Both the position numbers and the translations under genes were made by a program. Positions 45,686 to 52,990 of a DNA stretch of 64,000 bases are shown one piece after another. The DNA lies in contig NZ_JAAOTJ010000004.1 of the NCBI RefSeq assembly GCF_011297335.1, positions 124,001 through 188,000 of the forward strand, in the 5' to 3' direction. Each line of letters opens with the position of its first letter. Position 1 is the first letter of the stretch. Under the pieces are notes generated by a model. It saw nothing but the letters and a program-made list of their open reading frames with translations, had not been told where the DNA came from and searched no databases. Source of the DNA: Catellatospora methionotrophica (GTDB taxonomy: Bacteria; Actinomycetota; Actinomycetes; Mycobacteriales; Micromonosporaceae).

Positions 45686-47251
45686 TCACATCATGCGCAG
45701 CAGGCGGGGGATGACCTTGCCGGTGGCGGTGCGCGGCAGCTCGGGGACGAAGTGCACGTCGCGCGGGACGCTGAAGCGGGCCAGGTAGTGGCGGACGTAC
45801 TCGCGGACCTCGGTCGAGTCGAGGTGCTGGCCGGGGTGCAGGACCAGGTAGGCGGCCAGGCGCTGGCCGTACTCGGGGTCGGGGACACCGATCACGGCCG
45901 CCTCGCGCACCTGCGGTAGCTGGGTGAGCAGTTCCTCGACGGGTCGCGGGAAGACGTTCTCGCCGCCGGAGACGACCATGTCGTCGGCCCGACCGTCGAC
46001 GTACAGCAGGCCCTCGGCGTCCAGGTGGCCCAGGTCGCCGGTGGCCAGCATGCCGTCGGGGCGGTCACCGGGCGGCGGCGGAACCCCGGGACCCCGGGTG
46101 TATCCCTCGAACAGCATCTCGTTGCCGACGTGGATCTCGCCGATCCGGCCGCGCGGCACGGGCAGGCCGGTCGGGTCGAGGATCGCGATCCGGGTGCCGT
46201 GCGGCGGGCGGCCCGCGGTGCCGGGGTCCAGGCGCAGGTCGGCGGGGGTGGCGATGGACGCCCAGGACGCCTCGGTGGAGCCGTACAGGTTGTAGAGGCT
46301 GTCGCCCCAGGTGTCCATGAACCGGGCGGCCAGGCCGCCGGGCAGGGCCGAGCCGCTGACGGCCACGATCCGCGGCGGCGTCGCGGGCACCGCACCGGCC
46401 TCGACCAGCCGTTGCAGCATCACCGGCACGGCGAACAGGGCGGTGCAGCCGTGCACGTCGACGGCGTGCGCGGTGGCGACGGGGTCGAAGCGGCGCTGGA
46501 GCACCACGGTGGCGCGCATGGCCAGGGACAGTTGCAGCGCGGCGTACCCCCAGGTGTGGAACAGGGGTGCGGAGATCAGGATGCGCTCGCCGACCTTCAG
46601 CGGGATGCGGTCGATGATGGAGACCAGCGGGCCGAAGCCCGGTGGGGTGGGCCGCCGCGCGCCCTTGGGCGCGCCGGTGGTGCCGGAGGTGAGCACGATG
46701 GTGCGGCCCGCGCGGCTGACGTCGGACCAGCGGCCCTGCGGCGGGGTCTCGGTGATCAGCGCGTCGATCCGGGACTCGTCGAGCCGCTCGCACGGCGCGG
46801 CGGCGGCGATCGGCGCGAACTCGCGGTCGTGCAGGAGCAGGCGCAGTTGCTGCTGCTCGGCGACGGCGGTGAGCTGCGGTGCGGACAGCGCGGTGTTGAC
46901 CAGCACGGCGTCCGCGCCGAGCAGCGAGCAGGCGACCATGGCCTCGATCAGGCCGACGTGGTTGCGGCACATCAGCCCGACCCGTACGCCGGGCGCGACA
47001 CCCCGGGTGCCGCCGAGCGCGACGGCCAGCCGTTGGGCGCGGTGCAGGAGCTGGCGGTAGGTGATCGCCCCACGCTGCTCGTCGACGACGGCGGTGCGGT
47101 GCGGGTCGCGCGCCTCGGCGGCGCGCAGCTCTCCGGCGAGCGTGAAACCCCACCGGCGCAGGGTGTTGAGCTGGTCGGCGACGCGGGTCGGGTTGCCGGG
47201 ACTGAGCAGCCCGCGGCGGGCCAGGGTACGGACAATGAAGAGCAGGTCCAC
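45686..47251 (-). CDS. AMP-forming acyl-CoA synthetase (FadD-type)
   Basis: A 521-residue ANL enzyme that activates a carboxylic acid to its CoA thioester via an acyl-adenylate. The P-loop is VLTSGTTGAPKG, the substrate region LYNLYGSTEASWAS, the hinge LATGDLGHLDAEG, and the catalytic lysine lies in TATGKVIPRLL at the end. A 40-residue N-terminal lead with leucine-rich residues resembles FadD12-type proteins. It starts at GTG 47251. It shares an operator candidate (47294) with the TetR region. It probably acts with the acyl-CoA dehydrogenase and SCP2 genes in fatty-acid breakdown (inference). Confidence 0.93.
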   Translation of the reverse strand: MDLLFIVRTLARRGLLSPGNPTRVADQLNTLRRWGFTLAGELRAAEARDPHRTAVVDEQRGAITYRQLLHRAQRLAVALGGTRGVAPGVRVGLMCRNHVGLIEAMVACSLLGADAVLVNTALSAPQLTAVAEQQQLRLLLHDREFAPIAAAAPCERLDESRIDALITETPPQGRWSDVSRAGRTIVLTSGTTGAPKGARRPTPPGFGPLVSIIDRIPLKVGERILISAPLFHTWGYAALQLSLAMRATVVLQRRFDPVATAHAVDVHGCTALFAVPVMLQRLVEAGAVPATPPRIVAVSGSALPGGLAARFMDTWGDSLYNLYGSTEASWASIATPADLRLDPGTAGRPPHGTRIAILDPTGLPVPRGRIGEIHVGNEMLFEGYTRGPGVPPPPGDRPDGMLATGDLGHLDAEGLLYVDGRADDMVVSGGENVFPRPVEELLTQLPQVREAAVIGVPDPEYGQRLAAYLVLHPGQHLDSTEVREYVRHYLARFSVPRDVHFVPELPRTATGKVIPRLLRMM

Positions 47252-47293
47252 GACGGTGAAGCCTCTCGTTCGATCGCCAGGGTTACCCGCATA

Positions 47294-47307
47294 TTACTGA
47301 CCGGTAA
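47294..47307. promoter_or_regulatory. TTAC-N6-GTAA operator candidate at the acyl-CoA synthetase gene
   Basis: TTACTGACCGGTAA, a palindrome in its arms, is 43 bp upstream of the GTG. The same TTACT-N5-GTAA pattern occurs at 49090 beside the TetR gene. Likely TetR site. Confidence 0.6.
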
Positions 47308-47319
47308 CTAGAAAAAGAA

Positions 47320-47350
47320 GACGGCGGCCCGTGTGATACGGACCGCCGTC
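47320..47350 (-). terminator. terminator of the acyl-CoA dehydrogenase transcript
   Basis: GACGGCGG(C)CCGT at 47320-47332 pairs with its complement at 47338-47350 with one mismatch. Read on the minus strand it is followed by TTCTTTTTC, a good U-tract. It ends the transcript from 49065 to 47401. Confidence 0.8.
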
Positions 47351-47400
47351 TATGTCTTCCGGCTTCTGTTCGGCCCCCCGGAGGCCGGGGCCGTCCGCCG

Positions 47401-48612
47401 TTACCGGAGGGAGGCGCCGGTTATGGCGCGGGCTATCACCAGGCGCTGGATTTCGCTGGTGCCTTCGAAGATGGTGTAGATCTTGGCGTCGCGGTACCAG
47501 CGCTCTACGGGGTGTTCGCGGAGGTAGCCGGCACCGCCGAGGATTTGGACGGCTTTTTCGGTTACGGAGACTGCTACCTCGCCGGCCTTGAGTTTGGACA
47601 TCGAGCCCTCGCCCGCGGTGAAGGGCCGGTTGTTGCGGCCCATCCAGGCCGCCCGGTACACCAGCAGGCGCGCGGCGTCGATCTCCAGGCGCATGTCTGC
47701 CAGCGCGAACGCGATCGCCTGGTTCTCCACGATCGGCTTGCCGAACTGCACCCGCGTCTTGGCGTACTCCAGCGCGTACTCGTACGCCGCCCGCGCGATG
47801 CCGAGCGCCTGCGCGCCGACCGCGGGCCGGGACAGCTCGAACGTGCGCATCGAGGCCTGCCCGGACGAGCGCTGCCCGGACCGGGCCCGCGCCAGCCGCT
47901 CGTCGAGCTTGTCCTTGCCGCCGAGCACGCAGTTGCCGGGAACCCGGACCTCGTCCAGGAACACGTCGGCCGTGTGCGAGGCGCGGATGCCGAGCTTGCG
48001 CAGCTTGCGGGCAGTGTGCAGGCCCTTGCTGCCGGGCGGCACGATGAAGGCCGCCTGCCCGCGCGAGCCCAGTTCCGGGTCGACGACGGCGGTCACCACG
48101 TGCACGCCGGCGATGCCGCCGTTGGTGGCGTACGCCTTCTGCCCGCTCAGCACCCACTCGTCGGTGGCCTGGTCGTACACCGCGCGGGTGCGCATCGCGC
48201 CCACGTCGGAGCCGGCCTCGGGCTCGGTCGAGCAGAACGCGGCGACCTTCGGGTCCTCCTTGGTGCCGAAGCACTGCGGGACCCACTCGGCCATCTGCTC
48301 GGGGGTGCCGGAGCCGAAGATCCCGGCGACGGCGAGCGAGGTGCCCATGATGGCGAGGCCGATGCCCGCGTCACCCCAGAACAGCTCCTCGCTGGCGATG
48401 CACATGGACAGGCCGCTCGGGTCGGCCCAGAGGTTGGCCAGGAACTCGAAGTCGTAGAGGCCGATCTTGGCGGCCTCGGCGATGACGGGCCAGGGAGTCT
48501 CCTCCCGCTCGTCCCACTCCGCGGCGGCCGGGCGCACGACCTGCTCGGCGAAGCCGTGCACCCAGTCCCGCAGATCCCGCTGCTCCTCGTTCAGATCGAG
48601 CGAGAACTCCAT
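47401..48612 (-). CDS. acyl-CoA dehydrogenase
   Basis: A 403-residue FAD-dependent enzyme introducing the 2,3 double bond in acyl-CoA. It has AFCSTEPEAGSDVGAMRT, the FAD/substrate loop, then the middle beta domain, and the C-terminal FEGTSEIQRLVIARAI with the conserved SEIQR-type end. The catalytic base Glu, usually in the C-terminal helical region, is likely the one in IYTIFEGTSE (family knowledge). It starts at ATG 48612, 6 bp after the SCP2 gene, so both are in one operon from 49065. It would act on acyl-CoA made by the synthetase. Confidence 0.93.
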   Translation of the reverse strand: MEFSLDLNEEQRDLRDWVHGFAEQVVRPAAAEWDEREETPWPVIAEAAKIGLYDFEFLANLWADPSGLSMCIASEELFWGDAGIGLAIMGTSLAVAGIFGSGTPEQMAEWVPQCFGTKEDPKVAAFCSTEPEAGSDVGAMRTRAVYDQATDEWVLSGQKAYATNGGIAGVHVVTAVVDPELGSRGQAAFIVPPGSKGLHTARKLRKLGIRASHTADVFLDEVRVPGNCVLGGKDKLDERLARARSGQRSSGQASMRTFELSRPAVGAQALGIARAAYEYALEYAKTRVQFGKPIVENQAIAFALADMRLEIDAARLLVYRAAWMGRNNRPFTAGEGSMSKLKAGEVAVSVTEKAVQILGGAGYLREHPVERWYRDAKIYTIFEGTSEIQRLVIARAITGASLR

Positions 48613-48618
48613 GAAAGG

Positions 48619-49065
48619 TCAGGCCTTGGGGATGTTGAAGAGGTTGGCGATGTTGGCCGCGAGCGCCAGGTCGCCCTTGGCCTTGAGCTTGCCGGTCATG
48701 AACATCATGACGGGGTTGCCGTTGCCGGAGACGACCTTGAGGAAGTCGGCCGGGCCCACGGTCACCGCGAGCTTGGGCTCGTTGGCCGGCTTCTCCGACA
48801 GGACACAGGTGCCGTTGGCGATGACCAGCTCGTACGTGTCCGAGCCGCCGTCGGGCGCACCGGTGATGATCCAGTGGATCACCGCTTCGGTGTTGCCCGC
48901 GCGGTCCGGGCGGAACAGGCCGGGCATGCGGCCGAAGATCTCGTCCAGGATCCTGGTCCGTTGCTCGCCGCCCAGGAGCTCGTTCAGCTGCGCGTCGGAA
49001 GCGTTCTTGACCAGCGCCGCGAACCCAGCCGGGTCGAGGTTGCTGAAGTCAGACAGGTCGGCCAC
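48619..49065 (-). CDS. SCP2 sterol-carrier-like lipid-binding protein
   Basis: A 148-residue protein with the SCP2 fold: EIFGRMPGLFRPDRAGNTEAVIHWIITG, YELVIANGTC and GPADFLKVVSGNGNPVMMFMTGKLKAKG, the hydrophobic cavity and the closing strand. I prefer the GTG at 49065, since GGAGGACATC lies just upstream and the product then starts ADLSDFSNLDP; the ATG at 49083 puts that ribosome site inside the gene. SCP2 proteins carry or present fatty acyl or sterol molecules to enzymes. First gene of the operon with the acyl-CoA dehydrogenase. Divergent from the TetR gene. Confidence 0.88.
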   Translation of the reverse strand: MADLSDFSNLDPAGFAALVKNASDAQLNELLGGEQRTRILDEIFGRMPGLFRPDRAGNTEAVIHWIITGAPDGGSDTYELVIANGTCVLSEKPANEPKLAVTVGPADFLKVVSGNGNPVMMFMTGKLKAKGDLALAANIANLFNIPKA

Positions 49066-49089
49066 GATGTCCTCCATAACCATTGGAAC

Positions 49090-49103
49090 TTACTTGTGCG
49101 TAA
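49090..49103. promoter_or_regulatory. TTAC-N6-GTAA operator candidate between SCP2 and TetR genes
   Basis: TTACTTGTGCGTAA, matching the arms and the fifth base of the site at 47294, lies in the 67-bp divergent gap. A second, near-perfect CGTAACCTTACG overlaps its end (49099-49110). Probable site for the TetR protein. Confidence 0.6.
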
Positions 49104-49132
49104 CCTTACGAGGGAGTAGGTAGGCTGGCAAG

Positions 49133-49816
49133 GTGCAGAGCAACCCACTCCCTCCAGGTGACGACGCGCCGGTCACCCCGCGCGCCGGGGACACCCCGCG
49201 CGGCCGGGTGCCGCGAGCGGAGCGCGAGCAGCAGATGCTCGACGCCGCGGTGCTGGTGTTCTCCCGCCGGGGATTCCATCACGCCAACATGGACGAGATC
49301 GCCGAGCTGTCCGGCGTGTCCAAGCCGATGGTGTACGCGTATCTCGGCACGAAAGAAGAACTCTTCATCGCCTGCCTGCGCCGCGAGTCCGCGCGCCTGG
49401 TCAGCGGCCTGACCTCGGCGGCCGACCCCACCCTGCCCCCGGACCGGCAACTGTGGCAGGGGTTCAAAGGTTTCTTCGAGTTCGTCGGCGCGCACCGCGA
49501 CGGCTGGTCGGTGCTCTACCGGCAGGCCCGCACCCAGCAGCCGTTCTCCGTGGTGGTCGCCGCGATGCGGGAGACGGTCGTCGAGGTGATCACCGATCGC
49601 CTCGATGCCGCGCTGCGCCTCGAAGGCCGCCAGGTCAAACCCGACGACCTGACCGCGATGGCGCTGACGCTGGTCGGCGCGAGCGAGTCGCTGGCGGACT
49701 GGCTCGCCGACCACCCCGACGAAGACCCCGGGCGTACGGCGACCCGGCTCATGAACGCCGTGTGGCTCGGCGCGGACCAGCTCATGCACGGCGTGACCTG
49801 GCGTCCGCCCAGCTGA
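49133..49816 (+). CDS. TetR family regulator of the adjacent lipid genes (predicted)
   Basis: A 227-residue TetR protein. The DNA-binding domain at about 30-80 reads AAVLVFSRRGFHHANMDEIAELSG then VSKPMVYAYLGTKEELF, with the recognition helix. The C-terminal ligand domain is helical and has a large pocket-like hydrophobic region (VGASESLADWLADHP). GTG 49133 is the start. It is divergent from the SCP2/dehydrogenase operon; the shared TTAC-N6-GTAA site upstream of that operon and of the acyl-CoA synthetase supports control of both plus itself (inference). Ligand unknown; a fatty acyl-CoA is plausible. Confidence 0.9.
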   Translation: MQSNPLPPGDDAPVTPRAGDTPRGRVPRAEREQQMLDAAVLVFSRRGFHHANMDEIAELSGVSKPMVYAYLGTKEELFIACLRRESARLVSGLTSAADPTLPPDRQLWQGFKGFFEFVGAHRDGWSVLYRQARTQQPFSVVVAAMRETVVEVITDRLDAALRLEGRQVKPDDLTAMALTLVGASESLADWLADHPDEDPGRTATRLMNAVWLGADQLMHGVTWRPPS

Positions 49817-49830
49817 ACCGGCACATGGGG

Positions 49831-49860
49831 AAGGCCCGGACACCTAGGGGTCCGGGCCTT
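49831..49860 (+). terminator. TetR gene terminator
   Basis: AAGGCCCGGAC (49831-49841) pairs perfectly with GTCCGGGCCTT (49850-49860), 14 bp past the stop codon, then CCGTCT. Confidence 0.75.
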
Positions 49861-49880
49861 CCGTCTATGGGGAGCCGGTC

Positions 49881-49912
49881 CGGCGGTGCTGCACGGGGGG
49901 ACAGCACCGCCG
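49881..49912 (-). terminator. terminator of the lipoprotein gene
   Basis: CGGCGGTGCTG (49881-49891) pairs perfectly with CAGCACCGCCG (49902-49912), 43 bp beyond the stop codon of the minus-strand gene ending at 49956. Confidence 0.6.
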
Positions 49913-49955
49913 AGACCGACTCCGGTCTACCAGCCCGGCGAGCTGGGAGATGCGG

Positions 49956-50528
49956 TCAGCTCGCCGCCGGGCTCGGCGCGGTGGTGGGGCGAAGCACGGC
50001 ACAGGCCGTCATCGCCGCCGCCACCTTCGGATCGGCGGTCGCGAGCTGCCGACCGGGTGTGAACTCCACACCGCGTTCGGCGAGGCAGTTGCGGTACGCC
50101 GCGTTGGCCCCGTTGTCGCCCCGGTTGCCACCGAAGCCTCCACCGGGTCCACCGCTGGGGCGCACCGCCGCGCAAGCCTGCTGTGCCTGCTGCCACTGCT
50201 CGGCGCTCACGCCGTCCGGTGCCCGGATACCCCCACCGGGGCCGCCGAAACCACCGGGCTGCCCACTGGGTCTCACGGTCGGCCGGGCGGTCGGGAAGTT
50301 CGACGGCCGGGCCGTCGGCGCACCCGACGGCCGGTTGCCTCCACCCTGCCCGAAGTTGTCCGGCAGGGTGATCCCCTGCTCCTTCAGGCACGCGGCGTAC
50401 GCGGTGAACCCGTTGGTCTGCCCGGGGGTGGGCTGGTCGGCGGCGTCGTCGCCGGAACCGCAGGCCGCGGCGAGGCCGAGCACGGCGATCGCGACGGCGG
50501 CGGTGAGGGCGGCGCGGGGGTGACTCAT
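49956..50528 (-). CDS. secreted lipoprotein with two Cys-containing repeats
   Basis: A 190-residue lipoprotein. ATG 50528 has AGGTGAAG upstream. Signal peptide with lipobox LAAAC (Cys about 23). The mature part has two similar units: TAYAACLKEQGITLP and AAYRNCLAERGVEFTP, each followed by a stretch rich in Gly/Pro/Arg, which suggests an internal duplication around a conserved Cys. The middle is a Gly/Arg/Pro linker. It is divergent from the HlyD-type gene at 50673, so it may serve the same envelope efflux locus. Function unknown. Confidence 0.82.
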   Translation of the reverse strand: MSHPRAALTAAVAIAVLGLAAACGSGDDAADQPTPGQTNGFTAYAACLKEQGITLPDNFGQGGGNRPSGAPTARPSNFPTARPTVRPSGQPGGFGGPGGGIRAPDGVSAEQWQQAQQACAAVRPSGGPGGGFGGNRGDNGANAAYRNCLAERGVEFTPGRQLATADPKVAAAMTACAVLRPTTAPSPAAS

Positions 50529-50672
50529 CGGCGTCTTCACCTGCGCGAGCCTGCGCGCCGCGGCTCGGGGCCCGCTCGACCGGACCTCAGAATGGGCTGG
50601 GAGTGGCGGCTTTGAGGTGGCTCCGAGGTTGGCTGGAGCGATCACCGAGCGGCGGCCGCGAGACTCCCGGCC

Positions 50673-52130
50673 ATGACGTTCGTGGTGCGCGGAAGACGAC
50701 GCCGATGGGTGGCCGCGGGCGCGGCGGTGCTCATCGCCGTCGCGGTGGTGACGGTGGTCGCATGGCAGGGCGCCGACCCGGCCCCGGCCGCCCCGGCGAC
50801 GGTCGCGGTGCAGCGGGGCGAGGTCACCTCGTCGGTGGCCGCGTCCGGCAAGGTGTCCCCGGTCGCCACCCGCGAGCTGGCCTTCTCCGTCGCTGGCACG
50901 CTCACCGCGGTGCTGGTCAAGCCCGGTGACGAGGTGGCCGTCGGGCAGGACCTGGCCACGATCGACGACGCCGACGCGCGGGAGGCCCGCGACGACGCGG
51001 CCAACGCGCTGTCCGAGGCCCGGCAGGCCCTGGCCGACGCCCAGGACGCCGCCGACACGGCCGACACCTCCCCGAGCTGCACCACCGCCCTCGGCGCGGC
51101 ATCGGGCACGACCGGCGACGGCACCGTCACTGCCGTCACGGTCGCCCTGCTCACCCACCCCGCCAACCCGGACCTGGCCACCACGCCGGCTGTCACCGCC
51201 ACCGCCACCAGCTCGACCGCGGCTCGCCCCGCGACCGCAGCGAACTCGGTCACCGCCACCGCCACCAGCTCGGCCGCAGCTCGCAGCGCGACCGCCACCA
51301 GCTCGGTCAGCGCCACCGCCACGGCCGCCACCACGCCGTCGCCCGCCAGCAGCCCATCGGCGACGCCGTCCCCGTCGGCCCCGGGCAAACCGTCCGCGTC
51401 GCCCAAGCCCTCAGCGGCACCGTCGCGGACCCCCTCGCCGAGCACCCGCCCCGGCGGCTGCACCTCCGGCGGATCCTCGAACGGAGGCTCGGCCAACGGC
51501 GGCGGTGCCGCCGGCGGGCGCGGCGGGGACGCGATCTACACCGCGCAGGTCGCCGTGAACAAGGCCGATGCCGACCTGGCCAAGGCCGAACGCAACCTCA
51601 CCGGTACGACGATCACGGCCCCCGTGGCCGCCAAGGTGCTCAGCGTCGGCGGCCGGGCCGGGGACGCGGCGGGCACCGGGACCTTCATCACGCTCGGCGT
51701 CGTCGCCACGATGATGGTCGAGGCCGAGTTCGCCGAGGCCGACGCGGTGAGCCTGGCCGTCGGCCAGCCCGCCACGGTCACCCTGGCCAACCGTCCCGAC
51801 GAGACGCTGCCCGCCACCATCGCCCAGGTCGCCGCCACCGGCACCGCGTCCGGCACCCTGGTCCGCTACCACGTGCTGCTCGCCTTCGACGGCGCACCCG
51901 AGGGCCTGCTCATCGGCCAGAGCGCCACCGCCGGGGTCGTGCTCGCCCGCGCCGAGGGCCTGCTGCTGCCGCAGTCCGCCGTCCGGGTCACGGGCGACGG
52001 CACCGGCGAGGTGAAACTGCCGGACGGCTCCGCCCGCACGATCGGCATCGGCCTGCGCGGCGACGGCGACGTGGAGATCCTGTCCGGCCTCACCGAGAAC
52101 GAGCAGGTGCGCCTCAACGCCCGCTCCTGA
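50673..52130 (+). CDS. efflux membrane-fusion protein (HlyD/MacA type) with large insertion
   Basis: A 485-residue membrane-fusion protein. A signal-anchor (AAGAAVLIAVAVVTVVAW) is followed by VQRGEVTSSVAASGKVSPVA, a barrel-sandwich (lipoyl) half, and the start of a helical hairpin (about 100-130). In place of the hairpin tip is about 150 residues of Thr/Ala/Ser/Pro-rich sequence with near repeats (TATATSS..), bounded by Cys (SPSC and PGGC), then the second helix, the second lipoyl half and beta-barrel. It would bridge a MacB-type transporter to the envelope; the insertion is unusual. It is upstream of a two-component system; the ATP-binding and permease genes lie about 4 kb on. Confidence 0.85.
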   Translation: MTFVVRGRRRRWVAAGAAVLIAVAVVTVVAWQGADPAPAAPATVAVQRGEVTSSVAASGKVSPVATRELAFSVAGTLTAVLVKPGDEVAVGQDLATIDDADAREARDDAANALSEARQALADAQDAADTADTSPSCTTALGAASGTTGDGTVTAVTVALLTHPANPDLATTPAVTATATSSTAARPATAANSVTATATSSAAARSATATSSVSATATAATTPSPASSPSATPSPSAPGKPSASPKPSAAPSRTPSPSTRPGGCTSGGSSNGGSANGGGAAGGRGGDAIYTAQVAVNKADADLAKAERNLTGTTITAPVAAKVLSVGGRAGDAAGTGTFITLGVVATMMVEAEFAEADAVSLAVGQPATVTLANRPDETLPATIAQVAATGTASGTLVRYHVLLAFDGAPEGLLIGQSATAGVVLARAEGLLLPQSAVRVTGDGTGEVKLPDGSARTIGIGLRGDGDVEILSGLTENEQVRLNARS

Positions 52131-52255
52131 GCCCCCGATCCGCGCGACCATGTGAGGGTGGCGTTCACGGGGTTCCGAGTGGGCTCCCAGGGTTCTCCGA
52201 GGTGGGGCGGATACAACCAGTTCACAGGCAGGACCGAGGTGGCAGGGAGCCGGCA

Positions 52256-52990
52256 GTGACGCAGCAGGAGCGGACACGGACCAAGGTGCTCGTCGTCGAT
52301 GACGAGGCCAACATCTGCGCGCTGCTGTCGGCGACGCTGCGGCTGGTGGAGTTCGACGTACGGGTCGCGAACAGCGGCCGGGACGCGCTCATCGCGGCCG
52401 AGGAGTTCCAGCCCGACCTGGTCGTGCTCGACGTGATGCTGCCCGACCTGGACGGCTTCGAGGTCGCCCGGCAGCTGCGGGCCGACGGCCGGGGCCCGGA
52501 CAACGCCCTGGTCCCGGTGCTGTTCCTGACCGCCCGGCACTCCGTCGAGGACCGCATCTCCGGGCTGACCGTCGGCGCGGACGACTACGTCACCAAGCCG
52601 TTCAGCCTGGAGGAGGTCGTGCTGCGCATCCGGGCGATCCTGCGGCGCAGCCGCCCCGGCGGCGAGCACGCCGACAGCGGGGTGCTCCGCTACGCCGACC
52701 TGGAGCTGCACGAGGACGCGCACGAGGTGCGCCGGGGCGGCAAGCTCGTCGACCTGTCCCCGACCGAGTTCAACCTGCTGCGCTACCTGCTCGTCAACGC
52801 GGGCCGGGTGGTCTCCAAGGCGCAGATCCTGGACCGGGTGTGGAGCTACGACTTCGGCGGCGACGGCCGCATCGTCGAGTCGTACGTCTACTACCTGCGC
52901 AAGAAGGTCGACAAGTGGGACCCGCCGCTGATCCACACGGTCCGCGGCGTCGGGTACGCGCTGCGCCTGCCCCGAGGTGGCCAGGAATGA
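52256..52990 (+). CDS. OmpR-family response regulator
   Basis: A 244-residue regulator. GTG 52256 has GGGAG upstream. Receiver domain: VLVVDDEAN at the acidic pocket, phospho-acceptor Asp59 in VLDVMLPDLDGFE, LTA(R) and DDYVTKPF with the conserved Lys. The C-terminal winged helix has LSPTEFNLLRYLLVNAGRVVSKAQILDRVW and VESYVYYLRKKVD, the OmpR/PhoB trans-activation type. It overlaps the kinase start by ATGA. It probably controls the efflux genes around it (inference). Confidence 0.96.
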   Translation: MTQQERTRTKVLVVDDEANICALLSATLRLVEFDVRVANSGRDALIAAEEFQPDLVVLDVMLPDLDGFEVARQLRADGRGPDNALVPVLFLTARHSVEDRISGLTVGADDYVTKPFSLEEVVLRIRAILRRSRPGGEHADSGVLRYADLELHEDAHEVRRGGKLVDLSPTEFNLLRYLLVNAGRVVSKAQILDRVWSYDFGGDGRIVESYVYYLRKKVDKWDPPLIHTVRGVGYALRLPRGGQE

